DNA of 64,000 nt from assembly GCA_964017045.1 (NCBI GenBank), contig OZ024808.1, positions 30,421,949-30,485,948 of the forward strand, read 5' to 3'. This document shows, piece after piece, positions 35,461 to 49,609 of the stretch. Each line of letters opens with the position of its first letter. The stretch's first letter is position 1. The translations under genes and the position numbers were made by a program. Source of the DNA: Omphiscola glabra (Eukaryota > Mollusca > Gastropoda > Lymnaeidae). Under the pieces are notes generated by a model. It did not search any database, had not been told where the DNA came from, and worked only from the letters and a program-made list of their open reading frames with translations.

Positions 35461-35930
35461 GACGTTAAATCGAAACTACAGTTCCGGGAACCAAAAAAAA
35501 ATGATAAAAAGTTACATGGGATTTGGGAAATCCCCAAACATGACCTCATAGTAACTTGACTATGCTAAGAATGACACGGTAGGAAGTGCGGTTAGGGTGG
35601 GGTGGTTGGGGGGGGGGGGGGAGTCCTCCAACATTCAAGTGGCCAAGATCACCCACTTCGTGGTATCGTAGCTATTGTATACTTTAAGTTGTAAACCTGC
35701 GTGCCAAGTGGTGCGTAGATAAGTTGAAACGCCAAGTAGAATCGATGCAATGTGTATGACAGGTCGGCTAGAAGCGCTGCGGACCAGAAATGAAAATGCT
35801 GTGCTTGCGGGCCAAGTCCATGGCGGTATGATAAGAGAAACATGAAACAACGATCAATATTTAACCGGAGGAAAGTAAAGCTGGGGTTACAGAAAGCATG
35901 TAGGCCTAAGATGATAGTAAAGCTATCTGA
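35461..35930. other. Non-repetitive intergenic stretch with poly-G run
   Basis: A G run lies at about 35609-35622. A 97-aa minus-strand open frame (35942-35649) has no features I recognise, no clear splice context and no partner, so it is not called as a gene. Confidence 0.4.
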
Positions 35931-36570
35931 AACAGCCGACACACATCCATCTTAAACAGCAGACACACATCCATCTAAAACAGCAGACACACATCCATCT
36001 AAAACAGCAGACACACATCCATCTAAAACAGCAGACGCAATGTAGGGTGGCATTAAAAAGGGAATTTTTCTCATGTTCTTCTTCTCACCCATAAAATGTG
36101 TTCATATTGTGAAAAAAATGTTTGCAATATAATATTAGAAACATATTGAATACATTATGAATATCCCAAAAAGTAAGACCTGTCCTGTAGATGTTAACAA
36201 TTACTTCACATGTAAACAATTTAGCACAAAGTCAATTTAACTCTAACCGTAAAGGAAAATATCTTAATGTCCATTATATATCTATGGATGTGAATGTTGC
36301 TGTCTATGTGAATGTTGATGCCGATGTAAATGTTGCTGCCGATGTAAATGTTGCTGTCTATGTAAATGTTGCTGTCCATGTAAATGTTGCTGCCGATGTA
36401 AATGTTGCTGCCGATGTAAATGTTGCTGCCGATGTAAATGTTGCTGCCTATGTAAATGTTGCTGCCGATGTAAATGTTGCTGCCGATGTTAATGTTGCTG
36501 CCTATGTAAATGTTGCTGCCTATGTAAATGTTGCTGCCTATGTAAATGTTGCTGCAGCGGCAGATGAAAT
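35930..36570. repeat. 22-bp (5 copies) and 18-bp (about 15 copies) minisatellites
   Basis: 35935-36030 repeats ACAGCAGACACACATCCATC plus TA. 36288-36560 repeats GTAAATGTTGCTGCCGAT. The region between is unremarkable. Confidence 0.92.
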
Positions 36571-37139
36571 GACTGTAGTAAAGGCCTAGTGTGTGTATCC
36601 CCACTCCACTGTGTAAGACGCCCCTGGTAAAGGCTGAAGTGTTAGGGTATGGAAAGTCATTGAGGGGCATCTTTACGCCTTTGGACTTATTTTCCCCCCG
36701 ACAAATCTCATGATTATAATGATTGAGAAATGATTTAAAGTCATCAAATTTGTTGCAATCATGAATGACAGGTTTATGCGCAAACTACTTAGCAATCTTT
36801 GAGCTAAACAAGAAAAGTAATACTTACTATCAATGTCATTTGACACTGGCATGGGGACAACACAATTGACAGACTCTTACCTTAGTGCCATTAGATCTCA
36901 GAACAAGCCATCGTTCATTTGACTAGAGAGCATAAGATATTTTGAGACTATAGATTACACTCTATATTTCCATGTTTAAAAGATTGCATTCGACAGCACA
37001 CACATTCCAAGAATGCTATGTTTGGTCTGGTTGATATAAAACCGGGGTTTCCCGGAAGCTACCCCTAGTGGGACACTTCTAGTCAAGATAGATAACATTC
37101 TGTAGTACTAGTGTTGGGACTATAGTTAAAGTCGGTCCT

Positions 37140-39235
37140 GTTGTGTGTTCGGCCAGGTACTTTAAACATGTACTACACATGTGTCACGCGTGCTGCACTC
37201 AATACATGCACTACACATGTGTCAGGAGTGCTGCACTCAAAATATACACTACACATGTGTTACGAGTGCTGCACTCAAAACATGCACTACACATGTGTCA
37301 GGAGCTTTGCTGGGACTTACGTTTCCTAATGAAATGCTATCGATTTTGCTGTGTTGACCATCGGAGGTGGGGGGGGGAGCCTTTATAAAACCATCTCCTC
37401 CCCCCTCCCCCGACCCATTCCAGCCTTTAAAAAATTAAACTAATAATTGATAAATCAATTGGTTCGCATCTCACTGTTGGACATTTGAATATATATTTAC
37501 TTTTGCGAAACTAGAGAATTCCTGTTTCAAAATAAATGAAGTCATTTTGTTGGTTCTAGGATATAACTGGAATAGTCATATATATAATACGGTTGTTTAA
37601 AAAGTGGATTCACTCACTTTTAACAGAGTCAAGTTAACTTATGAAACTCTCTACTCAAATTGCCGTTCAATTACGTCCTTCCGTTTCCCTTCACAATATG
37701 ACCATGTGACCCGGCAGGATAAGATAAGTTAAAAATAATCCGCTTATATCGATTATTTGAACATATTTATATCCAAGGGATATCTAAACAACACCTAAAA
37801 GTCTTTCGTGTATTTCCTTTTCATTAATGTAACTGTATGTGGTCTATCATTTATGTAATTGTACCTGGTCTATCATTTGTGTAATTGTACCTGGTCTATC
37901 ATTTATGTAATTGTACCTGGTCTATCATTTATATACCTGGTCTATCATTTATGTAATTGTACCTGGTCTATCCTTTATATAATTGTACCTGGTTTATCCT
38001 TTATGTAATTGTACCTGGTCTATCCTTTATGTAATTGTACCTGGTCTATCCTTTATGTAATTGTACCTGGTCTATCCTTTATGTAATTGTTTATCTTAAC
38101 GAGTTTCGACGATTTGTGTAAACAAAAATGACATATGACGCACGAGGCCCAAGCCGTCTGCCGCACTGAGCAATTTCTATCCAGTGGTTTCTTTCCTTTA
38201 TCATAAATGAAAATTTGTCCAATGCTTCGTTATCATTTTTAGTGTACGGAAAGATCAAAGAATTGACTGAGGCAGGACCGCAATGATTATTGTTTTTTTT
38301 ATCTTATCTGCCGCCGTGCCAATAGCGGAGGGGTACCACGAATCTAGATTAGAGAAACAATAATTATCAGATTGTAAAGGCTTCTTTGATAAACACAACA
38401 TTGAAAGGAAATGTTTTAAATTTGATGTGACCTTCATTGAATTGGTACACGTGGTAATTAGTGAACACTTACCATTGTATTGGTACACGTGGTAATTAGT
38501 GAACACTTACCCAATTGTTTTACCACTAGGAATAAAAATAGTGAAACTTGAATATCGACCGCAATAATTGTGCTTCAGTATCACACACTGTGCCATTCTT
38601 TGGTGTTAGGAGTGCTGCACTAAAAACATGCACTACACGTTTGTCAGGAGTGCTGCAGAGAGAACATGCACTACACATGTGCCAGGAGTGCTGCACTGAA
38701 AACATGCACTACACGTTTGTCAGGAGTGCTGCAGTGAGAACATGCACTACACATGTGCCAGGAGTGCTGCACTGAAAACATACACCACACAAGTGTCAAG
38801 AGTGCTGCAGTGAGAACATGCACTACACATGTGCCAGGAGTGCTGCACTGAAAACATGCACCACACAAGTGTCAAGAGTGCTGCAGTGAGAACATGCACT
38901 ACACATGTGCCAGGAGTGCTGCACTGAAAACATGCACCACACAAGTGTCAAGAGTGCTTCAGTGAGAACATGCACTACACATGTGTCAAGAGTGCTGCAC
39001 TGAAAACATGCACCACAAAGGTGTCAAGAGTGCTGCACTGAAAACATGCACCACACAAGGGTCAAGAGTGCTGCACTGAAAACATGCACCACACAAGTGT
39101 CAAGAGTGCTGCACTGAAAACATGCACCACACAAGTGTCAAGAGTGCTGCCCTGGAAACATGCACCACACAAGTGTCAAGAGTGCTGCACTGAAAACATG
39201 CACCACACAAGTGTCAAGAGTGCTCAAAATTCTAA
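37140..39235. repeat. 38-bp minisatellite family at two sites, with a 26-bp array between
   Basis: 37190-37300 (3 copies) and 38600-39230 (about 16 copies) share GAGTGCTGCACTGAAAACAT plus GCAC(T/C)ACACA. Between them, 37835-38090 repeats CTGGTCTATCATTTATGTAA plus TTGTAC about 10 times, and 38435-38515 is a 38-bp duplication with two AACACTTACC motifs. Confidence 0.93.
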
Positions 39236-39564
39236 GTTAGAAAAAAGTGTTTTGTTCTTTTCATTCAGTTCCCTCGATTAAGAATGGCGGCAAAAGCTTC
39301 CTCTTGTGCATCCCATAATTTTACAATGTAAAGGAAGCTTGTTTTTGTGTGGCTTGTTATCAGCACCCAAGTAAAATAAACTTTTGGAATTCTTAAAACA
39401 CGTATGCTGAAAACGAGAAACGATAACTGGAGATAACACTTTACAAACAGAGTTGTATACCGTCTTTATTATATTTTTTTTTTTTTTTGTAAACATTTTT
39501 ATTTTTAAATGTATCACAGCGCAGCAAGGGGTTGTAGTAAATATTTTTTTTAAAATAATATCCA

Positions 39565-39940
39565 TGGAATGATATGTATAATTGAAAATGATATGTATTA
39601 TTGAAAATGATATGTATAATTGAAAATGATATGTATTATTGAAAATGATATGTATAATTGAAAATGATATGTATTATTGAAAATGATATGTATAATTGAA
39701 AATGATATGTATAATTGAAAATGATATGTATTATTGAAAATGATATGTATTATTGAAAATTATATGTATAATTGAAAATGATATGTATAATTGAAAATGA
39801 TATGTATAATTGAAAATGATATGTATTATTGAAAATGATATGTATAATTGAAAATGATATGTATAATGGAAAATGATATGTATAATTGAAAATGATATGT
39901 ATAATTGAAAATGATATGAATAATTGAAAATATGATAATA
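39565..39940. repeat. 19-bp AT-rich minisatellite, about 19 copies
   Basis: The unit is ATGATATGTATAATTGAAA with a TATTATTG variant. Confidence 0.95.
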
Positions 39941-40179
39941 AACACACGAGTATAGCAATGTTAACTACTTTTAAACTGTTAAAACGGTAACTCTTGAGTA
40001 GTCTCTAGATTTGCTTTAGATTGAACCATTTAAATATTCGCTAATCATTAGCAGATTGGACAACTCAAGTATGTGTTAGTTAGTGACGAGGTAAACACAT
40101 TTTACACAAATTTAGATGCCTAATTTAAATCAAAGGATTTTTTAATTTTGATAACTTTTAATGAAGAGTATGTTTTAAC

Positions 40180-43100
40180 TTGTGTTCATCACACACCAAG
40201 CTCATCACACACCAAGTTCATTACACACCAAGTTCATTACACACCAAGCTCATCACACACCAAGTTCATCACACACCAAGTTCATCACACACCAAGTTCA
40301 TTACACACCAAGTTCATCACACACCAAGTTCATCACACACCAAGTTCATCACACACCAAGTTCATCACACACCATGTTCATTACACACCAAGTTCATCAA
40401 ACACCAAGTTCATTACACACCATGTTCATTACACACCAAGTTCATCAAACACCAAATTCATTACACACCAAGTTCATTACACACCAAGTTCATCATACAC
40501 CAAGTTCATCACACACCAAATTCATCACACACCAAATTCATCACACGCCAAATTCATTACACGCCAAGTTCATCACACACCAAGTTCATTACACACTAAG
40601 TTCATCACACACCAAGTTCATCACACACCAAGTTCATCACACACCAAGTTCGTCACACACCAAGTTCATCATACACCAAGTTCATCACACACCAAGTTCA
40701 TCACACACCATGTTCATCACACACCAAGTTCATCATACAGCAAGTTCATCACACACCAAGTTCATCACACACCAAGTTCATCACACACCAAATTCACCAC
40801 ACACCAAGTTCATCACACACCAAGTTCATCACACACCAAATTAATCACACACCAAATTCATCACACACCAAATTCATCACACACCAAGTTCATCACACAC
40901 CAAGTTCATCACACACCAAATTCATCACACACCAAGATCATCACACACCAAATTCATCACACACCAAGTTCATCACACACCAAGTTCATCACACACCAAG
41001 TTCATCACACACCAAATTCATCACACACCAAATTCATCACACACCAAGTTCATCACACACCAAGTTCATCACACACCAAATTCATCACACACCAAATTCA
41101 TCACACACCAAGTTCATCACACACCAAGTTCATCACACACCAAATTCATCACACACCAAGTTCATCACACACCAAATTCATCACACACCAAATTCATCAC
41201 ACACCAAATTCATCACACACCAAATTCATCACACACCAAATTCATCACACACCAAGTTCATCACACACCAAGTTCATCACACACCACGTTCATCAAACAC
41301 CAAATTCATCACACACCAAGTTCATCACACACCAAATTCATCACACACCAAATTCATCACACACCAAGTTCATCACACACCAAGTTCATCACACACCAAA
41401 TTCATCACACACCAAATTCATCACACACCAAATTCATCACACACCAAATTCATCACACACCAAGTTCATCACACACCAAATTCATCACACACCAAATTCA
41501 TCACACACTAAATTCTTCACACACCAAATTCATCACACACCAAATTCATCACACACCAAATTCATCACATACCAAGTTCATCAAACACCAAGTTCATCAC
41601 ACACCAAATTCATCACACACCAAGTTCATCACACACCAAATTCATCACACACCAAGTTCATCACACACCAAGTTCATCACACACCAAATTCATCACACAC
41701 CAAATTCATCACACACCAAATTCATCACACACCAAATTCATCACACACCAAATTCATCACACACCAAATTCATCACACACCAAGTTCATCACACACCAAG
41801 TTCATCACACACCAAATTCATCACACACCAAGTTCATCACACACCAAATTCATCACACACCAAGTTCATCACACACCAAGTTCATCACACACCAAGTTCA
41901 TCACACACCAAATTCATCACACACCAAATTCATCACACACTAAGTTCATCACACACCAAGTTCATCACACACCAAATTAATCACACACCAAATTCATCAC
42001 ACACCAAGTTCATCATACACCAAGTTCATCACACACCAAGTTCATCACACACCAAATTCATCACACACCAAGTTCATCACACACCAAATTCATCACACAC
42101 CAAATTCATCACACACCAAGTTCATCACACAGCAAGTTCATCACACACCAAATTCATCACACACCAAATTCATCACACACCAAGTTCATCACACACCAAG
42201 TTCATCACACACCAAATTCATCACACACCAAATTCATCACACACCAAGTTCATCACACACCAAGTTCATCACACACCAAATTCATCACACACCAAGTTCA
42301 TCACACACCAAATTCATCACACACCAAATTCATCACACACCAAATTCATCACACACCAAATTCATCACACACCAAATTCATCACACACCAAATTCATCAC
42401 ACACCAAATTCATCACACACCAAGTTCATTACACACCAAGTTCATCACACACCACGTTCATCACACACCAAATTCATCACACACCAAGTTCATCACACAC
42501 CAAATTCATCACACACCAAATTCATCACACACCAAGTTCATCACACACCAAGTTCATCACACACCAAATTCATCACACACCAAATTCATCACACACCAAA
42601 TTCATCACACACCAAATTCATCACACACCAAGTTCATCACACACCAAATTCATCACACACCAAATTCATCACACACCAAATTCATCACACACCAAATTCA
42701 TCACACACCAAATTCATTACACACCAATTTCATCACACACCAAGTTCATCAAACACCAAGTTCATCACACACCAAATTCATCACACACCAAGTTCATCAC
42801 ACACCAAATTCATCACACACCAAGTTCATCACACACCAAGTTCATCACACACCAAATTCATCACACACCAAGTTCATCACACACCAAATTCATCACACAC
42901 CAAATTCATCACACACCAAATTCATCACACACCAAGTTCATCACACACCAAATTCATCACACACCAAGTTCATCACACACCAAATTCATCACACACCAAG
43001 TTCATCACACACCAAATTCATCACACACCAAGTTCATCACACACCAAATTCATCACACACCAAATTCATCACACACCAAGTTCATTACACACTAAGTTCA

Positions 43101-43880
43101 TCACACACCAAATTCATCACACACCAAGTTTATCACAGACCAAATTCATCACACACCAAGTTCATCACACACCAAGTTCATCACACACCAAGTTCATCAC
43201 ACACCAAATTCATCACACACCAAATTCATCACACACCAAGTTCATCACACACCAAGTACATCACACACCAAGTTCATCACACACCAAATTCATCACACAC
43301 CAAGTTCATCACACACCAAATTCATCACAAACCAAATTCATCACACACCAAATTCATCACACACCAAATTCATCACACACCAAGCTCATCACACACCAAA
43401 TTCATCACACACCAAGTTCATCACACACCAAGTTCATCACACACCAAGTTCATCACACACCAAGTTCATCACACACCAAGTTCATCACACACCAAATTCA
43501 TCACACACCAAGTTCATCACACACCAAATTCATCACACACCAAATTCATCACACACCAAGTTCATCACACACCAAGTTCATCACACACCAAATTCATCAC
43601 ACACCAAGTTCATCACACACCAAGTTCATCACACACCAAGTTCATCACACACCAAGTTCATCACACACCAAGTTCATCACACACCAAGTTCATCACACAC
43701 CAAGTTCATCACACACCAAGTTCATCACACACCAAATTCATCACACACCAAGTTCATCACACACCAAATTCATCACAAACCAAATTCATCACACACCAAG
43801 TTTATCACACACCAAGTTCATCACACACCAAGTTCATCACACACCAAGTTCATCACACACCAAATTCATCACACTCTAGT
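40180..43880. repeat. Large 16-bp tandem array, about 230 copies (3.7 kb)
   Basis: The unit is TTCATCACACACCAAG with a major A variant at the last base (CAAATTC against CAAGTTC). The left 500 bp has extra variants (TTCATTACAC, CCATGTTC). The unit has no stop in any of the three plus-strand frames, so a 610-aa open frame with a 16-residue period appears. It ends abruptly at CACACTCTAG. It lies between the 5' end of copy 1 and the 3' end of copy 2. Confidence 0.97.
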
Positions 43881-44225
43881 TTTTCTTGTTTTTTTTTGTT
43901 TATTTAACTACTTCAATGATGAATAGAACATAATTAAATATGGTCATTAATTTTAATGAAAATAGTAAAATTGATAAATTTATGTAGATATTTAAATTGA
44001 AGCCATCGTCAAGAAATGTTTAATAATAATATAACTAATACATATATATATATATAAAGAGAGAGAGAGAGAAATGCGTGAAATAATTTCTTAATTAAAA
44101 TATATATAACACAACTAATTCATATATAAATCGAATATATAAAGAATACAGATCTTATATTATGCAAAGACCTGTAGTTAATTCTTTTGTAATGCAACTT
44201 ACACTGATTTTAACTTTCAAAACTA
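43881..44225. other. AT-rich spacer with microsatellite
   Basis: No gene. A short (TA)n(GA)n tract lies at 44040-44072. Confidence 0.6.
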
Positions 44226-44375
44226 AATTCTAACTTGCTGCCAACTCTCACTTGCTGCAAACTCTCACCTGCTGCCAACTCTCACCTGCTGCCAACTCTC
44301 ACCTGCTGCCAACTCTCACTTGCTGCCAACTCTCACTTGCTGCAAACTCTCACATGCTGCCAACGCTCCCAAAAT
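44225..44375. repeat. 17-bp minisatellite, about 9 copies
   Basis: The unit is CTGCCAACTCTCACCTG, about 60 bp beyond the stop codon of SKI2 copy 2. Confidence 0.93.
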
Positions 44376-44436
44376 GTCACAGCGTGTGAGAGAAGTTTAA
44401 ACCAAAACAAATATCACTGCCTAAAAAATTCTTACA

Positions 44437-47400
44437 TTAAACACAGGGTCCCTGCAGGTAGAGACTGGCCGCAAACACAATGTCGCGTCTGATAGCTGTC
44501 ATGGCGGCCTGGCATTTCTCAGAAAGGGTTTGGTTTCCGATTAGCTCACCAGCTGCCTTGACCCTGGCCAACAAGTCGTGGAGGCTCTGGATGCAGCTGG
44601 TGATGACTCCCTCATCGGCGTCAGTCTGAGTCATCAGATCAGAGAACGCCTGTCAAAAACATTGTCATCAATCAGAAAATGCAAAACAATAACAATTCCT
44701 TTTTTTCTCACTGAAAATGAAAACTTAAATTGTAAACAAAGACATTGATAAAATCTAAAACAATTACAACATGCTCTAATCATGTGACAACACACTCTAA
44801 TCATGTGACAACACACTCTAATCATGTGACAACACACTCTAATCATGTGACAACACACTCTAATCGTGTGACAACACACTCTAATCGTGTGACAACACAC
44901 TCTAATCATGTGACAACACACTCTAATCATGTGACAACACACTCTAATCATGTGACAACACACTCTAATCATGTGACAACACACTCTAATCATGTGACAA
45001 CACACTCTAATCGTGTGACAACACACTCTAATCGTGTGACAACACACTCTAATCATGTGACAACACACTCTAATCATGTGACAACACACTCTAATCATGT
45101 GACAACACACTCTAATCATGTGACAACACACTCTAATCGTGTGACAACACACTCTAATCATGTGACAACACACTCTAATCATGTGACAACACACTCTAAT
45201 CATGTGACAACACACTCTAATCATGTGACAACACACTCTAATCATGTGACAACACACTCTAATCGTGTGACAACACACTCTAATCGTGTGACAACACACT
45301 CTAATCATGTGACAACACACTCTAATCATGTGACAACACACTCTAATCATGTGACAACACACTCTAATCATGTGACAACACACTCTAATCATGTGACAAC
45401 ACACTCTAATCATGTGACAACACACTCTAATCATGTGACAACACACTCTAATCATGTGACAACACACTCTAATCATGTGACAACACACTCTAATCATGTG
45501 ACAACACACTCTAATCATGTGACAACACACTCTAATCGTGTGACAACACACTCTAATCGTGTGACAACACACTCTAATCATGTGACAACACACTCTAATC
45601 ATGTGACAACACACTCTAATCATGTGACAACACACTCTAATCATGTGACAACACACTCTAATCATGTGACAACACACTCTAATCATGTGACAACACACTC
45701 TAATCATGTGACAACACACTCTAATCATGTGACAACACACTCTAATCATGTGACAACACACTCTAATCATGTGACAACACACTCTAATCATGTGCATGTT
45801 GATCCAATCAGATCTATTGTCTTGTTTGCTTCACAATCTTATACAGCATGCTTGTGGTGAGTTGTTGCAATATGATGCAGGCAGTTTGGATGCTAGAACT
45901 ACATGTATTAGCAACTTCATATTAACCTTTCTTAATGCTATACACTAGTGAAAATAAAATTTGAATATTTAAACAAGCTTTCGTAAAATCACACAGAACA
46001 AGATGTTGTAAAAGGAAACAATCTGTTGTAGAGTGAAACACGCTGTTGTAAAGGAAAACGAGCTATTGTAAAAGGGAAATAAGATTTTGTAGAGGGAAAC
46101 AAGCTGTTGTAAATGGAATCAAGATATGTTAAAAGGAAACAAACTGTTGTAAAGGCGAATAAGCTAATGTAAAGGGAAACAATCTGTTGTAGTGGGACAC
46201 CTGCAGACGTTGTTATTGGTTACCTTTCCATTTGCCCAGTCATGCACCACTTGGGTCAAGCCAAAATGAAGTTCATTTTTTAAGAACTCAACTGGAATCT
46301 TCATGCCGGTCTCAACCTGCAACATTCCAACCTGCTCAACAAGTTGAAGAATGCGCTGTTGGCCCTTTAATGAAATATTACAGAAAAACAAAAAAATTGT
46401 GGAATTCATGTATATGAAAGTTGACTTTATAAATGTAATTAAGTACATAAAATAATTAAAGGTGAGCGGGGAAAATGCAATATAATTGAGTTCAATCAAA
46501 TCGGGATTCCCGGCATTCAAAGAAAGATACTATCGGATAATGTGTGGAAGACAGAGGCGTAGTTAAGGGCGGGAAGAGTGACAGATGTGCCCGGGCGCCA
46601 GACTATTTAGGGGCGGCAAAATGTGCTTTGATATTATTTTTGTATCAAAATAATGGGTTCGAGAGTTGAAAAAAGAAAAGGAGGCTCTTTAAAATGAATC
46701 TTGTCCCCGGGCACCAAACAGTCTAGCTACGCCTCTGGTGTGATATCAGTGTACTGCTTTTCGATGTTATTTTTTTCTGAGCTGCCATGCCGGGTCCCGC
46801 CGAGTCACGACGATGATGTTGAAACAGTGGCGTAGCGATCTTAACTCGCGCCCGGGGCACAATACCTTTTTAGCGCCCCCCAATACCTTTTTAGCGCCAC
46901 CCCCCTATTCGAAACCATACAATATTATAGTAAAATATACCATTTGGCGCCCTTTGTGAGTAGCGCCCGGGGCATGATGCCCCCCTTGCCACACCCTCAC
47001 TACGCCACTGTGTTGAAACTAGAACAAGAACTCACCTTTTCCAAAGCTCCTCTCAAAGATGGCTGCCTGTTCGTGTCTCTCTGCAGCACAAAGCAACTGA
47101 GCAAGGCGGCGATTTCTGTAGGTTCAAGGTCAGTGAGCACGTTCTCCATGATGACCTCGGTGATTACCACCTCGTGCTTTATAAAACAGCAGGCGACCCT
47201 CGCCTTGATCAAGGTCACGTCCCTTTCACTGATGTACTGAAGTTTTCTCAAAACCTGAACATGTTGAATGTAAGCATTTATGTGACAATGATTTTGTTTG
47301 ATTTATTTGTGCTTGACAAATGTATCGGACATTTTTCTGAAATATTTTTCTATTTCCAATTTTTTTTTAAATAACAATTTATTCTGTTCTTTTTTTGCAT

Positions 47401-49609
47401 GATATTTTCCCCCGCAAATTATTTTAAGATAAGGAAACTAATTCGCTTAAAATTGATTGTACATGTATAAAGACTTCTTTTAACAATTCAAAAACAAAGA
47501 GATTGTTTTCATGAACTTGTTTCAGTATTTTATATGTTCAAATTAGCTCCCTTGTGGCATTAGTAAATGTAAGTGTCTTTAAAATGTAACTAGGCATAAA
47601 CTTTAAAATGTAACTAGGCATAAACTTTAAAATCTAACTAGGCATAAACTTTAAAATGTAACTAGGCATAAACTTTAAAATGTAACTAGGCATAAACTTT
47701 AAAATGTAACTAGGCATAAACTTTAAAATGTAACTAGGCATAAACTTTAAAATGTAACTAGGCATAAACTTTAAAATGTAACTAAACATAAACGCTGTCA
47801 CGTGCAATTAAATAAAGATAAAGTCTTCAACGTTACATTCGCATCATCAGGAAGTTACGCGTGCATGAGTTAACCTAGTGGTCGGCAAACCGCGGCTCGC
47901 GAGTCATATGCGGCTCTTTAGCGATCTGAGTGCGGCTAGGCCAGCCGGCCACAAATCGGGTTTGACTCTGAAAAACATGGTTCTTGTCAGTTTCGTGAAA
48001 GGAAATTTGGCTCACAAAAATTTTAATCCATTGTTGGCTTCCATCATTCAGGAAAATAAAAAAAGGGGGGGGGGATAAACGTTTTGTATAAGGGCAATTC
48101 TTTGACGAGACTTTTAGAAAAAAAAAGTTAACAAATGTTAAGTTGCACATGAATTACCTGTACTCTCTGGTGGTACTCTGGGAGTAAACACATGACTTAC
48201 CTGTACTCTCTGGTGGTACTCTGGGAGTAAACTGAGGTATTCTTCAGAGGCGCGCTTCTGGAAGTCGGTGTGCTTTTCTCTGAGGCTCGTGTTCCGATCA
48301 TGTACATAGAACTTGAGAAATGACGTAAGAGAAGTAGAAGGTAGCAGAGACGAACAATGAGGCAGCTTATAGTGGACTAAATAAAAATAATGATATCTAA
48401 AAATAGAATATACATTATTAGGGATGTAAAGGTATCAACAATCCAGTCATGTGACTGAGTATCATTAACTCGTTGTGTTACAGTATGTATCATGTATCTT
48501 GACCTTAAGTAGCAGCCTACATTTTTTTAAACAGATGTTAACTTTGTTCAGGGATTTGTCGCTTGGCTCTGACATAATCATCCTCTGATTGAGCCCAAAA
48601 TAAACACAAAACGTCGATAAAATGTCAAAGTTAGGATAGACAAAATTTAATCAATTCTAACATGATACTAGAGCTCTTGGCAGTGATATGATAGAAAGAA
48701 TTCCTACATACATGTTCACGGAATTGAGGACAACGCCTGCAGTTATAGTTGTGTGTCAGTAACTTCCTCCACAAGGAGCAGATGGCTCCCCATTGGCTGG
48801 CAAGTTCGATGCCTTGTTTCTCCAGATCGCTGAAGGTCAGGTGTGAACTTAGCCCGTAGCAGAAGTGGCAACTAAGCTGATGCAACGTCAGAATAAGGTT
48901 GTGAATGATATCTGGCAGGTATCTATGTTTAAATGAAATCATGAAATATTATAATGAGCTTCCCTATGAATTATTATTGTTCATTGTTCAATAAAATGAT
49001 GCATTACGACAATGCCTGCAACAAAACCTGCTGAAACACATTGAACAAACCTCTGATTCGTTGTGATCTGTATCTGTTCCAAACATCTAAGGACACTGTT
49101 TGTTTTCAGTGAGTCCATCACCAGACCTGTCACACCAAATATGTCCTTAGTGGACAGCTCCACCACCTCGTACCAGGGGCTCTGTGCTATGTACATCGTA
49201 CACATCTCGACAGGGTGGACACCTGGAAGTCGAGACACTTTTCAGGTTTAAAACAATATTTGAAGATTTACAAGTCATGTTTATCTTTAGATGAAAACAA
49301 CTTTTAGCATTTCAAACTCAATGTTTAATGAGAAGAAACGTTAAACGAATATAATGCTATGACATGTGTTTGTTTCTGTGATTGTTTGTTGTATGATTTT
49401 TTTCTTCAATTCCACTTACCGACGTCGTTGTGAGATTGCTGTATAAAATAATCTCTCAAGATGAACGTTTTAAACTTTGTTTCATATTTCTCCGTCACGT
49501 AGGTTGCCAGGAGGACACCAAAAACAATTTTATTGGTAGGCTTTCTGACCATCAAGACACGCCTGGGGGTCATGGCTTTGGCCACCCTTGGAAGATTCAC
49601 GAATTGTGC
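44437..49609 (-). CDS. SKI2 copy 2, arch and DSHCT region (exons 17-23)
   Basis: Exon 17 begins AQFVNLPR against SVILNHPR in copy 1, then RRVLMVRKP. Exon 18 has [13 protein letters not shown]. Exon 19 has [13 protein letters not shown]. Exon 20 has [10 protein letters not shown]. Exon 21 has [20 protein letters not shown]. Exon 22 has [12 protein letters not shown]. Exon 23 has [13 protein letters not shown], then GPCV and TAA. The divergence concentrates in the arch, the part that in SKI2/MTR4 helicases contacts RNA and partner proteins. Confidence 0.92.

Noticed and set aside
35649..35942. 97-aa minus-strand frame
   Set aside because: No recognisable domain, no splice context, and only background length for AT-moderate DNA.
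38435..38515. Another duplicated splice donor (GGTAAGTG twice on the minus strand)
   Set aside because: No exon of any recognised gene ends here; it lies in the intergenic gap.
40148..41980. 610-aa open reading frame (plus strand)
   Set aside because: It is entirely the 16-bp unit read in rotating frames; the unit lacks stops. No non-repeat sequence beyond a short lead-in.
44634..45860. 371- and 387-aa open frames on opposite strands
   Set aside because: Both come from the 21-bp period (multiple of 3). The region is an intron of SKI2 copy 2, between exons whose phases already join.
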